From Roseivirga sp. 4D4 (lineage in GTDB: Bacteria; Bacteroidota; Bacteroidia; Cytophagales; Cyclobacteriaceae): 64,000 nt of DNA. Location of the stretch: positions 3,951,001-4,015,000 of the forward strand of contig NZ_MDGP01000001.1 in the NCBI RefSeq assembly GCF_001747095.1. The letters run 5' to 3'. The translations under genes and the position numbers were made by a program. Shown one piece after another: positions 51,794 through 62,486 of this stretch (positions are counted from its first letter, which is position 1; each line of letters opens with the position of its first letter). The notes beneath the pieces are model-generated. The model was not told where the DNA came from, made no database searches, and saw nothing but the letters and a program-made list of their open reading frames with translations.

Positions 51794-53714
51794 TCAGATC
51801 TCCAGCTCCTTTTACGATTTTGAGTATTGTGGAGGTCAAATTTAAGAAGTCGCCTTCAGTAACAATACCAATTAGCTTTTGATTTTTCACAACTGGCAAA
51901 CATCCGACACTATTAGCCTTCATTAAAGCCATCGCATCATGGACTGTTTTACCCGGATCAATGGTTATGGGGTCCTTAATCATAATGTCTTTCACCATTT
52001 TCTGCCCTGAAACGGGATCATCCTTTTTGCGAAAATGTCTAAGCATCATTCGGGCACTGATCAAGCCTATAAGTCTTCCTTTATCATTCTCAACTGGCGT
52101 AAACCGAACGTTTTGCCAATCCATCATATCTGCAACTAGTTCAAGAATATCTTCTTGTTGAACTGTGAATAGGTCGGTGGTCATAAATTCTTCCACCAAG
52201 ATGGTAGCAGGGTCTAAGCCAACCAGATGACTTAAATCCGCCAGAGGCCATTTGTGGACTGGCTGATTGGCCTGTTGATTTTTATGCATTGAGGAAGTAA
52301 TGGAGAGCAGAATTTCTTCCTTGGTTGCATCCTTTGCCAAGTGACTGTAGGATTTGAGTATCCAATTTGTTCCGTTTTGATTGGCTTCAACCCTTTCCTT
52401 AATCACATCCAAGTACTTATCAATGTCAGCCGTATTGACTTTGTTTTTGATGAGTCCCTCTTTGGCGATCGGCAGTAATTCCTTTAAAATAAGCTCATTC
52501 ATACTCAGGCGTTGGCCATTTAGCCAGCGAACTTTGGCGTTCATTCCCTGGGTTGCAGCTCCATAGAAATTGGATTTTACCTGATCGAATTCTATCAGGT
52601 CTGGGATATTTTGAAAATGATCTTTGAAGCCATTCATTGCTCCAAGCCAAAAGGCCGTATTGGCCATTTCATCCAACACCGTTGGACCCGAAGGAAGTAC
52701 TCGATTCTCAATTCTTAAGTGAGGCTTTCCATTTGGGCTTATACCATAACAAGGTCTGTTCCATCGATAAACTGTGGAGTTGTGGATAGAAAGCGCTTTC
52801 AGTTTTGGCGTGATACCCTGCTCAAAATCAGTTTGCGATGCGTCTTCCTGACCAGTCATCAACATTACTCTAAACCTGGAAATATCTTCTTTAAAGAGAT
52901 CCAGTACAGAGTTTTTGAGCCAGCTGTTGCCAAACATGACACGAGGACTTCTATCCCGAATGTGCTCATTGGTGATGCGTGTATCGACCGATTTTTGAAA
53001 GAGTGCTATCCGTGTTTCATGCCAAAGACGTTTCCCAAAGAGCATTGGACTGTTGCTACCCACTGCCACCGTTGGGCCGGCCAGAAGTTGAGCAATGTTG
53101 TATTGGTCTACAAATTCGTCTGGCCTGACCTGAAGGTGTACTTGGAAGCTTGTATTGCAAGCCTCTAACATGACAGAGTCAAATTTCAAGTTGAGCTCAT
53201 CATAGCCTTTCAGATGTAGTTCAAAGTCTTTGCCTCGCATTTTTTTGATGGCCTCGGCTAGTGCATAATAGCGATCGAGTGGTGTGATGTTTTCAATGGC
53301 CAGGTCAAACTTCCGCAAGGTGGGCAGTATGCCTGTAAGCAAGTAATCAATATCAAGTTCTTGGCATACAGGATCTAGTCTGTTCAATAACGAATTTAAC
53401 TCGCCTTCCAGTTTGGCGAAACAGTCGCCTTTGAATGGCTGAGGTGCCAGATTGGCCTCAATGTTAAATTGTCCGAGTTCAGTGGTAAAAGAGGGATGAT
53501 CAAGCTTTTGAAGTACCTCGGAGGCTTTCGTGATCGGTTTGTAGTGCTTACCAATTAGACAGAATTCTTGCTCCGCTCCAATGTGCATTTGGCCCGTTTC
53601 GAACCAGTCCTTTTCGATCATTTGCTCCATTAAATGAACGTCCCTCAACAAGCACCTCGTAAAGTCATTGAGCTGCTTTTGCGTCTTGATCACTTTTACA
53701 TTTAAGTCACCCAT
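51786..53714 (-). CDS. GCS2-family carboxylate-amine ligase fused to two CBS domains
   Basis: A 642-residue protein. The N-terminal part (about 40-480) has the glutamate-cysteine-ligase family 2 pattern: IGAEQEFCLI near 46-55, FNIEANLAPQPF near 103-114, and later HLRIENRVLPSGPTVLDEMANT. The C-terminal part (about 510-635) is a pair of CBS domains (DLFTVQQEDILELVADMM and MIKDPITIDPGKTVHDAMALM), which sense adenosyl ligands. GCS2 enzymes make gamma-glutamyl-cysteine or other amide bonds; this fusion suggests control by AMP/ATP. The overlapping deacylase gene suggests an amide is both made and broken. The product is unknown. Confidence 0.85.
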   Translation of the reverse strand: MGDLNVKVIKTQKQLNDFTRCLLRDVHLMEQMIEKDWFETGQMHIGAEQEFCLIGKHYKPITKASEVLQKLDHPSFTTELGQFNIEANLAPQPFKGDCFAKLEGELNSLLNRLDPVCQELDIDYLLTGILPTLRKFDLAIENITPLDRYYALAEAIKKMRGKDFELHLKGYDELNLKFDSVMLEACNTSFQVHLQVRPDEFVDQYNIAQLLAGPTVAVGSNSPMLFGKRLWHETRIALFQKSVDTRITNEHIRDRSPRVMFGNSWLKNSVLDLFKEDISRFRVMLMTGQEDASQTDFEQGITPKLKALSIHNSTVYRWNRPCYGISPNGKPHLRIENRVLPSGPTVLDEMANTAFWLGAMNGFKDHFQNIPDLIEFDQVKSNFYGAATQGMNAKVRWLNGQRLSMNELILKELLPIAKEGLIKNKVNTADIDKYLDVIKERVEANQNGTNWILKSYSHLAKDATKEEILLSITSSMHKNQQANQPVHKWPLADLSHLVGLDPATILVEEFMTTDLFTVQQEDILELVADMMDWQNVRFTPVENDKGRLIGLISARMMLRHFRKKDDPVSGQKMVKDIMIKDPITIDPGKTVHDAMALMKANSVGCLPVVKNQKLIGIVTEGDFLNLTSTILKIVKGAGDLNE

Positions 53715-53840
53715 ACTAACCCATGATATGTTCTCAAGAACAAGGTTAGCGAGCTAATGACGAAATAAGAGTGACATTATCAGGTTCTAATCCTGATTTA
53801 AGTCATGAAATGGTATCAGCCTTAGAAAGGTATTTAGACC

Positions 53841-55364
<1,524 letters not shown>

Positions 55365-55403
55365 TCAAAAAACGGCTAAGCGCAAATAATTTTTTATATG
55401 CCC

Positions 55404-55817
55404 TTAAGAGCGCTTAGGCCTAACAATGTGATCGATTTGCCATTTGTCCCATTCATTCGGGATCACTAGGAGGAAAATCAGTAACACGGATCGCCACATT
55501 ACATCATTTAAGTTCCAGATAGGAGAGGTCAGTCCATGACCAAAAGAAACGATTAAGAGTACTGAAGCCAAGGCATATAAGGCGTAGTTTTTGAACAAAC
55601 CAATAACCAGAAGCGCACCACCGATGAGTTCGACATAGGAGGTGTAGTATGCACTAAAAACTACAATGAACTTGGGGAGAAATGTTTCTTCATAAGGTTT
55701 GAAGCTATTGTAAACGCCATCGAGACCCCAGGTAAAGACTTTACCAATACCCTGCATTAAAAATATTATGCCAAGAAGCACTCGGGAAAAGAAAGCAACT
55801 ACTGTCTTGTTAAGCAT
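55404..55817 (-). CDS. DoxX-family membrane protein
   Basis: A 137-residue protein with four membrane helices and the DoxX pattern: FFSRVLLGIIFLMQGIGKV (10-28), YYTSYVELIGGALLVIGLFKNYA (about 56-78) and LTSPIWNLNDVMW. DoxX proteins are small inner-membrane proteins linked in other bacteria to redox stress or thiosulfate/quinone reactions; the role here is unknown. Its start overlaps the end of the aminotransferase gene by 8 nt, so it is co-transcribed. Confidence 0.88.
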   Translation of the reverse strand: MLNKTVVAFFSRVLLGIIFLMQGIGKVFTWGLDGVYNSFKPYEETFLPKFIVVFSAYYTSYVELIGGALLVIGLFKNYALYALASVLLIVSFGHGLTSPIWNLNDVMWRSVLLIFLLVIPNEWDKWQIDHIVRPKRS

Positions 55818-56970
55818 GATCCATTACCTTGAAACTATCTACCAGTTTATCAAGATCACTTTCCAAATTGTAGAGGTTAGGAGAAATACGAATCGAATTT
55901 CCACGTACCGATACGAATATCCTTCTTTCAGCGAAAGTCTTCTTGATTTCATCCATATCCATATGATCGGGCAGACGCAATCCAAAAAGATGACGACCTC
56001 TGTATGCTTCAGCTTCTATTTGCACCCCCAGAGCTCTGAGTTCTGAGATATAAGGTGCCGTTAGGTTTTCACAGTAAGTCTGAATATTCTCGGGCCCCCA
56101 CTCATTCACTTGGGCAATGGCCCTTGTCAACATCGGTGTCAATATGAAATTGGCACTTTCACCTACTTCATAGCGGATTGACCCTGGCTGATAGTGCTCT
56201 TGATAGTTGATAAGATTTCCAAAGTCTTCGCTGTTGAGGCGATTCATCCAGTTGTTTTCAATAGGACTTCCATCCTTGAAGTATTCTCCAAAATAGGACA
56301 CACCAGAGGCATAGGGTCCCATCATCCATTTATAGCCTGCTGCAACAACGGCATCAGGCCTGAACTCTGCCACACTGAACGGTAGGGCTCCGATAGACTG
56401 TGTCCCATCAATCACCATGATCGCACCCACTTCATCAGCTCTTTTGCGAATAGCAGCTAAATCGAACTTGGTGCCATCAGCCCAGTGCACATGCCCTGTG
56501 GCAATCATTTTTGTATTGGCATCAATTGCTTCTAAGATCAGCTCATTCCATTTTTTGCCACGCCCCTCTGTCATATTCGGGGCAGAGACAACTTTAAGGG
56601 TAATGTCTTTTTCTTTTGAAAGCGCATCCCAGGCGTAGTAATTACTTGGAAATTGCTCATCGGCAATTACGATGTTATCGCCTTTACCTGCTTTTAGGTT
56701 TTTGGCTACATTGGCTAATGCATAGGACACCGATGGCGTAATTGCACATGACCTTTCTGAAGGTGCATCAATCAGCTTGGCAAATTCGGTCCTTAGAGCA
56801 CTTGTATTGTCGAAGAAGGTTTCTGGTTTGTTAGAACTTGGATCGTCTTTGTCATAAATGGCCCTAACGCCTATTTCTGCAACGGACTTTAGCATGGGCG
56901 ACATATAGCTACAGTTTAAGTAGGCAATGTCATCGGGCAGGTTGAAAAGGTGTCTTTGGTTGCTCAACAT
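55810..56970 (-). CDS. Class V aminotransferase-family PLP enzyme
   Basis: A 386-residue PLP enzyme. It has PSVSYALANVA near 83-93, the PLP Asp in MVIDGTQSIGALPF and the PLP lysine in AAGYKWMMGPYASG (about residue 224), all typical of class V (cysteine desulfurase/isopenicillin epimerase-like) enzymes. No desulfurase cysteine loop is evident, so a cysteine desulfurase role is less likely than amine-group transfer or epimerisation. Substrate unknown. Next to DoxX and the thioredoxin-like gene (2 bp gap) on the same strand. Confidence 0.85.
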   Translation of the reverse strand: MLSNQRHLFNLPDDIAYLNCSYMSPMLKSVAEIGVRAIYDKDDPSSNKPETFFDNTSALRTEFAKLIDAPSERSCAITPSVSYALANVAKNLKAGKGDNIVIADEQFPSNYYAWDALSKEKDITLKVVSAPNMTEGRGKKWNELILEAIDANTKMIATGHVHWADGTKFDLAAIRKRADEVGAIMVIDGTQSIGALPFSVAEFRPDAVVAAGYKWMMGPYASGVSYFGEYFKDGSPIENNWMNRLNSEDFGNLINYQEHYQPGSIRYEVGESANFILTPMLTRAIAQVNEWGPENIQTYCENLTAPYISELRALGVQIEAEAYRGRHLFGLRLPDHMDMDEIKKTFAERRIFVSVRGNSIRISPNLYNLESDLDKLVDSFKVMDHA

Positions 56971-56971
56971 A

Positions 56972-57499
56972 CTATTTCAATATTTTCTCGAGGTCTTGCT
57001 CAAACGATATTTCTGGTTCTTCTAAGATGCGAGCTATTTCAACCCCATCTCTCATAAAAATGATGGTCGGTGTTTTTCTTACATTATAGTCCTTTTCTTT
57101 TCCTAATCGACTCTTTTTATTGACATCGACTCCATAGAGCTCAAGCTGATCATAGATGCCGAGCTCTTCGCAGACCCGCATCAAACGAGGAATTTCGCGA
57201 TTACTATCATGGCACCAAGTCCCCATGAAGACCAAAATGCGCAATCCTTTTAGTTGCCTTCGCTTAATGTTTTTGAGTGTTTCAGTATCTACTATGTAAG
57301 TTTTGTAATTGGTGTTGAACCATACTTTATAAGGGAGTTTTTGCAAACCCTCTTTTGAAATGGGGCCATTCAGGATTTTATCTACATACTCCGAAACACT
57401 CTCTGTTTCCACATTGTATTGCTTTTCTTGCGCTGAGGTAGCGAGTGGAAAAACGATCAGTAATATGATCAATACAACAAGGGCTTTATACATTTCCAT
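56972..57499 (-). CDS. Exported thioredoxin-like protein
   Basis: A 175-residue protein with signal peptide (YKALVVLIILLIVFPLATSAQ) and a thioredoxin fold. The redox site is GTWCHDSNREIPRLM, so WCxxx lacks the second active-site Cys (WCHDS). FMRDGVEIAR supplies the C-terminal part after the cis-Pro in KTPTIIF. With a single Cys it may not act as a standard oxidoreductase. ATG 57499 (or 57493) opens the signal peptide; the frame's earlier ATG at 57562 overlaps the pnuC gene start. Confidence 0.85.
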   Translation of the reverse strand: MEMYKALVVLIILLIVFPLATSAQEKQYNVETESVSEYVDKILNGPISKEGLQKLPYKVWFNTNYKTYIVDTETLKNIKRRQLKGLRILVFMGTWCHDSNREIPRLMRVCEELGIYDQLELYGVDVNKKSRLGKEKDYNVRKTPTIIFMRDGVEIARILEEPEISFEQDLEKILK

Positions 57500-57538
57500 A
57501 TGACTGGTTTTGGGTGATTGAAATATACCGATTAATCC

Positions 57539-57546
57539 TATATTTG
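57539..57546 (+). promoter_or_regulatory. -7 promoter box (TAnnTTTG) of pnuC, close to its start codon
   Basis: TATATTTG, exact consensus, ends 5 nt before the pnuC ATG; very short leader implied. Confidence 0.45.
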
Positions 57547-57551
57547 GCGGC

Positions 57552-58187
57552 ATGCAGTTCAACGAGATATGGCAAGATATAGTCTCTAATATCAGTCAAT
57601 TCGATTTTTGGGGCATAGTTGCATTCATATCTGGCATACTTGCCGTAATCTACCTGATCAAAGAGAGTATTTGGACATGGCCTTTTGGTATCATCTATAC
57701 GGTCATCTCAGTCGTTGTGTTCTACCAATCAAGGTTATATGGAGATTTACTCCTGCACATATTTTATCTTGTACTTAATGGGTATGGCTGGTATTATTGG
57801 ACTCGGGGTAATTCGAAAACTGACGGTGACATAGTCATAACTCATTCATCATTGAAGTCCATGTTATGGACATTGGGCGCATCCATCATAGGGGTATTCT
57901 TGTTTGGAAAGATACTTATCGCTATTCCGACTATGTTCGAAGGTGTAGATCCACCCGCACTGCCCTATTGGGATAGCACCACTTCGATACTAAGTGTCGC
58001 GGGTATGTGGTTGACAGCTCGTAAGAAAATTGACAACTGGTATTACTGGTTTGTGGTTGATGTACTCGCTACGGGTATATATTTTTATAAAGAATTGTAT
58101 TTCTACTCAGCACTCTATCTCGTATATATTGGCATGGCGGTGGCTGGTTATCTGGCTTGGAAAAAATCGATGACATCTTCCAAATGA
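57552..58187 (+). CDS. pnuC: PnuC-family vitamin transporter (nicotinamide riboside or thiamine)
   Basis: A 211-residue inner-membrane protein with about seven helices and family hallmarks: ESIWTWPFGIIYTVISVVVF near 35-54, GDLLLHIFYLVLNGYGWYYW near 59-78 and a C-terminal NWYYWFVVDVLATGIYFYK. PnuC proteins are facilitators for vitamins trapped by phosphorylation. The neighbouring NadR-type kinase suggests nicotinamide riboside; the TPP riboswitch and TonB receptor just downstream suggest thiamine (PnuT). I cannot decide from sequence alone. The kinase start overlaps its stop (ATGA). Confidence 0.88.
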   Translation: MQFNEIWQDIVSNISQFDFWGIVAFISGILAVIYLIKESIWTWPFGIIYTVISVVVFYQSRLYGDLLLHIFYLVLNGYGWYYWTRGNSKTDGDIVITHSSLKSMLWTLGASIIGVFLFGKILIAIPTMFEGVDPPALPYWDSTTSILSVAGMWLTARKKIDNWYYWFVVDVLATGIYFYKELYFYSALYLVYIGMAVAGYLAWKKSMTSSK

Positions 58188-58693
58188 TCTCTATAGCAAT
58201 TGTTGGCCCAGAGAGTACAGGCAAAACTACTTTGGCCAAGTCACTGGCCAAACACTTTAAGACCATTTGGGTGGAAGAATACGCCCGGGAGTATTTGACT
58301 GCTTTAAATGGATCTTATGAGCAAAGCGACTTACTGCAGATTGCTGCAGGTCAGCTGGAATTGACAAAAGCTAGAAGTAAAAATGCCGGAAATCTAATTT
58401 TTTTGGATACCGATTTGTTGGTGATCAAAATTTGGAGTGAATTCAAGTATGGAAATTGTGATCCATGGATTGAGCAACAACTGGAAATGAATAGAGCCGA
58501 TCTATATTTGCTCACCGATTTTGATATTCCTTATGAATACGATCCATTAAGAGAGAGCCCAAATAAGAGAGGTGAATTATTCGAAATCTACAAGAAGCGT
58601 TTGGAAGAAAGCGGATCAAACTTCCAGATCATAAAGGGAGATCATTCTGACAGACTGGACCAGGCGATTGCTCATATCAAACTTATCCTGTAA
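58184..58693 (+). CDS. NadR-type P-loop kinase (nicotinamide riboside kinase-like)
   Basis: A 169-residue P-loop kinase: Walker A GPESTGKTTLAKSL near 8-21, VEEYAREYL near 31-39, and LIFLDTDLLVIKIWSEFKYG near 73-92. It resembles the kinase domain of NadR, which phosphorylates nicotinamide riboside to NMN; the adenylyltransferase and HTH domains of full NadR are absent. It starts at 58184 so that ATGA overlaps the pnuC stop; an ATG at 58157 lies inside pnuC. A thiamine-kinase role is the alternative if PnuC carries thiamine. Confidence 0.82.
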   Translation: MISIAIVGPESTGKTTLAKSLAKHFKTIWVEEYAREYLTALNGSYEQSDLLQIAAGQLELTKARSKNAGNLIFLDTDLLVIKIWSEFKYGNCDPWIEQQLEMNRADLYLLTDFDIPYEYDPLRESPNKRGELFEIYKKRLEESGSNFQIIKGDHSDRLDQAIAHIKLIL

Positions 58694-58734
58694 AGGATTC
58701 TTCTATTCTATTTTCTTACTAACTTGCGATCAAT

Positions 58735-58835
58735 AAAGGGGTGCCTATTTCCGGAAAATCCGGGATTAAAATAAGGCTGAGATTATACCCATTGAACCTG
58801 ATACAGATAATGCTGTCGCAGGGAGGTATGGTAAA
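58735..58835 (+). ncRNA. TPP riboswitch (THI element)
   Basis: The conserved parts are present in order: GGGGTGCC at 58738-58745, GGCTGAGATTATACCC near 58775-58790, GAACCTGATACAG at 58794-58806 and ATAATGCTGTCGCAGGGAGG at 58807-58826. It binds thiamine diphosphate and sits in the leader of the TonB receptor. Downstream, a hairpin GGGAGAGCT/AGCTTTTCC (58846-58870) has the loop ACCCCTT, exactly complementary to AAGGGGT at the aptamer's 5' end (58736-58742), a plausible switching partner. Confidence 0.95.
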
Positions 58836-58895
58836 ACAAATTAACGGGAGAGCTACCCCTTAGCTTTTCCAAGTTGAACCATTAAAAATTTATTA

Positions 58896-61352
58896 ATGAG
58901 AAAAATTATTTTGATGTCAGCGATGCTGCTGGTAGGACTAAGTGTGTTTGCACAGCATACGCTTAGTGGAACAGTGACCGATGCAGAGAGCCAAGAGGTA
59001 CTGCAAGGGGCCAGTGTGGTTTTATTGAACAGTACAAAGGGCATGGCAACCAATGAAAAGGGTGAGTTCTCTTTTCAGAACGTGACAAGTGGAAATTATA
59101 CGCTTGTTGTCAGAATGTTAGGTTTTACAACCTATGAGAGAGTAATCGAAGTCACAGGCAACCTAAATTTGAACATTCGTCTCGAACGAAGCACCACGAG
59201 TTTAGCCGATGTGATCGTCACAGGAACCAGAGCCACTGAGAAAACGCCAACCACCTACACCAATGTGAGTAGTGAGGACATTAGAAAGCAGAATCTCGGT
59301 CAGGATTTACCATTTCTATTGAATTGGACACCTTCTGTGGTGACCACTTCAGACGCAGGAGCAGGAATTGGTTACACCGGTATCAGAATCAGAGGAAGTG
59401 ACCCAACTCGAATCAATGTAACAATCAATGGTATTCCGGTCAACGACTCGGAGTCACAGGGCGTCTTCTGGGTGAATACTCCTGATTTTGCTTCGTCAGC
59501 GGCTGATATTCAGGTGCAGCGAGGTGTGGGAACTTCTACTAATGGAGCTGGAGCTTTTGGAGGCTCGATTAATATTCTAACCAATGGCTTAAGTCAAGAA
59601 GCAAAAGCCGAAGTGAACACAAGTGCGGGCTCGTTCAACACGCAGAAGTATAATGCAATTTTCTCTACTGGCCTGTTGAAAGACAGGTGGGCATTTGAAG
59701 GCAGGTTATCACTGATTACCTCAGATGGTTTTGTAGATCGTGCTTCGTCAGACTTGACTTCTTATTACCTATCGGGTGGGTACTTTGGTAAGAAGACGAG
59801 CGTTAAATTCATCACGTTCGGTGGAGATGAGGTGACTTACCAAAGTTGGTATGGAACGCCTGAAGCACGTTTGCGAAACGATGCTGCAGGTATTGAGGCA
59901 GTCATTGCCAACAATGGTTTTACTGCAGCTCAAGCGGATAACCTGAGAAATTCTGGCCGAAGCTATAACTTCTATGAGTATGACAACCAGGTGGATGATT
60001 ATGGTCAGGACCACTATCAATTACATATGAGTCATGATTTCAGTTCAACATGGAATATGAGTCTGGCAGGTCATTATACCAAAGGTGGCGGCTTCTTCGA
60101 AGAATTTAGAAATGATGATGACCTTGCTGACTATGGAATTGCCGATGTTGTCTTAGGTGGGACGACAGTTTCAAGTTCCGATTTGATCAGAAGGCGCTGG
60201 TTAGATAATGATTTTTATGGAGTGGTTTACGACTTAAACTATTCTAATGGTAATGTTGACGCCACTTTCGGAGGGGCGATCAATGAGTACATTGGCGATC
60301 ATTTTGGTGAAGTAATTTGGGCAAGGTTTTCCGGTGCTAGTGACATTAGAGACAGATATTATGAAAGTCAGTCTGAAAAAGTAGACTTCAACTCTTATCT
60401 GAAAGTGAACTATCAGATCAATGAGAAGTTGAACCTCTTTGGAGATTTACAATATCGTACCGTTGATTATAGTGGTGTTGGAGTAGACAATGATTTAAGA
60501 CCGATTGACTTCGATAAAAATTTCAACTTCTTCAACCCAAAAGTAGGAGCTACCTTTCAATTAACAAACAATGCTAATCTATATGCCTCCTTTGCAGTGG
60601 GCAACAAGGAACCTAATAGGTCGGATATTATTGATGCAGCACCTGGGGTTGACCCAGAGCATGAAACACTTAATAACCTGGAGATAGGTTATAAGCGCCA
60701 GTCGAAAAACTCATCTTTTGAGGTGAATTACTACCTGATGGATTATAAAAATCAGCTGGTTTTAACTGGAGAGGTAAACGATGTTGGGGCTGGTATCAGA
60801 ACGAATGTGCCAGACAGTTATCGTACAGGGATTGAGTTATCTGGTATGATGAGACTTACAAAAGGGTTGTTCTGGTCGGCCAATGTAGCTTTTAGCCAAA
60901 ACCGAATCCAGTCTTTTGATGAAGTGATATTCGACTTTGGACCTGCTTTTGATGAGTTCAATGAGGTGAGAACTACTTTTGAGGATACTGATATTAGCTT
61001 TTCACCTAGCATTGTGGCAGGTAGCCAATTGGCCTTTATTCCAACATCTGGATTGGAGATTGCGCTACTTTCAAAGTACGTGGGTGACCAATTCTTAGAT
61101 AATACTTCAAATGAAAACCGGAAGATTGATGCCTTCTTTGTCAATGACTTAAGGATCAACTATGCCTTTCAGACGGACTTGATCAAGGAGGTTTCGATCA
61201 ACCTATTGGTGAATAACTTACTGAATACAGAGTACGAATCGAATGGTTATACCTTCGGTTACTTTGGTGGACTTAATTTTGAAGTAAGGGAGAATTATTT
61301 CTACCCACAGGCAGGTACAAACTTCCTTTTATCATTGGGCCTATCGTTCTAA
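58896..61352 (+). CDS. TonB-dependent receptor under TPP riboswitch control, probable thiamine receptor
   Basis: An 818-residue outer-membrane receptor: signal peptide (ILMSAMLLVGLSVFAQ), a carboxypeptidase-like domain (HTLSGTVTDAESQEVLQGAS, about 20-100), a plug (about 115-230; GYTGIRIRGSDPTRINVTIN and FGGSINILTN) and a beta-barrel ending LLSLGLSF. The TPP riboswitch in its leader strongly suggests that it imports thiamine or a thiamine phosphate. The PnuC-family gene upstream may complete the route across the inner membrane. A terminator follows. Confidence 0.9.
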   Translation: MRKIILMSAMLLVGLSVFAQHTLSGTVTDAESQEVLQGASVVLLNSTKGMATNEKGEFSFQNVTSGNYTLVVRMLGFTTYERVIEVTGNLNLNIRLERSTTSLADVIVTGTRATEKTPTTYTNVSSEDIRKQNLGQDLPFLLNWTPSVVTTSDAGAGIGYTGIRIRGSDPTRINVTINGIPVNDSESQGVFWVNTPDFASSAADIQVQRGVGTSTNGAGAFGGSINILTNGLSQEAKAEVNTSAGSFNTQKYNAIFSTGLLKDRWAFEGRLSLITSDGFVDRASSDLTSYYLSGGYFGKKTSVKFITFGGDEVTYQSWYGTPEARLRNDAAGIEAVIANNGFTAAQADNLRNSGRSYNFYEYDNQVDDYGQDHYQLHMSHDFSSTWNMSLAGHYTKGGGFFEEFRNDDDLADYGIADVVLGGTTVSSSDLIRRRWLDNDFYGVVYDLNYSNGNVDATFGGAINEYIGDHFGEVIWARFSGASDIRDRYYESQSEKVDFNSYLKVNYQINEKLNLFGDLQYRTVDYSGVGVDNDLRPIDFDKNFNFFNPKVGATFQLTNNANLYASFAVGNKEPNRSDIIDAAPGVDPEHETLNNLEIGYKRQSKNSSFEVNYYLMDYKNQLVLTGEVNDVGAGIRTNVPDSYRTGIELSGMMRLTKGLFWSANVAFSQNRIQSFDEVIFDFGPAFDEFNEVRTTFEDTDISFSPSIVAGSQLAFIPTSGLEIALLSKYVGDQFLDNTSNENRKIDAFFVNDLRINYAFQTDLIKEVSINLLVNNLLNTEYESNGYTFGYFGGLNFEVRENYFYPQAGTNFLLSLGLSF

Positions 61353-61371
61353 ACTGATCAGAGATATAAAG

Positions 61372-61407
61372 AAAGAGGAGTTCATGAAATCGAGCTCCTC
61401 TTTTTTT
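61372..61407 (+). terminator. Rho-independent terminator of the TonB receptor
   Basis: Stem AAAGAGGAG (61372-61380) with CTCCTCTTT (61395-61403) and a T-run, 20 bp after the stop. Confidence 0.88.
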
Positions 61408-61435
61408 GTTTTCTAAAAACTAATAAATTAGTTGA

Positions 61436-62320
61436 ATGAAGTTCAAGCTGTTTCTATTTTGTCTTATCTCGACTCAAGTACTAGCCCAGCAGGTTGGTGA
61501 TCCTGATTTTCGTTATGCTATCGAATCACCTCTTTTTGATAAAGGAACAGGCTTAAAAGTAGCGATCGATGAAGGACATAATAATTTTCATACGCTATCA
61601 GGTCGATATGCCTCATTTGGTCAATTGCTCTCGGATGATGGTTTTCAAATGACTTCTCTGGAAGGAGAAATAACCAATACCAAACTGGCCAGTATTCAGG
61701 TTTTGGTGATCTCGAACCCTATTCATCAGAGTAATCTAGGCAATTGGGTATTACCGAATCCCTCTGCTTACTCAAAAGCAGAAGTCAAGGTCATCAACGA
61801 ATGGGTAGAAAAGGGTGGGAAGTTGTTTCTAATAGCGGATCATATGCCTTTTGGCGGTGCAGCAGCGGAATTGGCTGAATCCTTTGGTTTCAATTTTACC
61901 AATGGGTTTGTGAGGTTTCCAGAGCAGAATGGGTTTGACACTTTTAGTAAGGAGAAAAGTACAATAGTCAGTCACTCCGTAACTGAAGGTATAGACCAAG
62001 TGATGACTTTTACAGGACAAGCTTTTGAGATTCCAGAACGTGCTGACGGACTTTTACAGTTTCCTAAAGGAGCGTTTTCCCTAGAACCAGATACCGCCTG
62101 GCGCTTCAATGAAGATACCTATACCAGAGAAATTGAAGGCTGGTATCAGGGCGCTTTGTTGGAATATGGCAGAGGTAAGGTGGCAGTATTTGGAGAAGCG
62201 GCCATGTTCACAACGCAGTTAGCAGGTGCTCAAAAAATGAAGGTTGGCATGAATACAAGAGGTGCTGAACAAAATGCTATGCTGCTAAGGAATGTGATGA
62301 GATGGCTAAGCCAGAATTAG
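61436..62320 (+). CDS. Secreted protein, GATase-like (DUF4350-type)
   Basis: A 294-residue exported protein (signal LFLFCLISTQVLAQ) of unknown function. Features: VAIDEGHNNFHTLSG near 41-55, VLVISNPIHQSN near 85-96, FLIADHMPFGGAAAELAESFGF near 131-152 and GRGKVAVFGEAAMFTTQLAG near 248-267. The layout, with a Rossmann-like core and a GATase-like tail, resembles DUF4350-type proteins. There is no nearby gene that reveals its job. Confidence 0.6.
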   Translation: MKFKLFLFCLISTQVLAQQVGDPDFRYAIESPLFDKGTGLKVAIDEGHNNFHTLSGRYASFGQLLSDDGFQMTSLEGEITNTKLASIQVLVISNPIHQSNLGNWVLPNPSAYSKAEVKVINEWVEKGGKLFLIADHMPFGGAAAELAESFGFNFTNGFVRFPEQNGFDTFSKEKSTIVSHSVTEGIDQVMTFTGQAFEIPERADGLLQFPKGAFSLEPDTAWRFNEDTYTREIEGWYQGALLEYGRGKVAVFGEAAMFTTQLAGAQKMKVGMNTRGAEQNAMLLRNVMRWLSQN

Positions 62321-62486
62321 AAGCCTGAGTTTTATGCAATCGTTTACAGTGAAAAGAATAGGTCAAGTCTAGAAAAGGCCTATGTATTATGCATATTGAA
62401 AAGCCTTAATCGCATTTTTTCAAGGTTAATGGACGATTTACAGGCAAATAAGGGCAACTAATTCTGTTGTTAAGGAAAAGAGCAAT

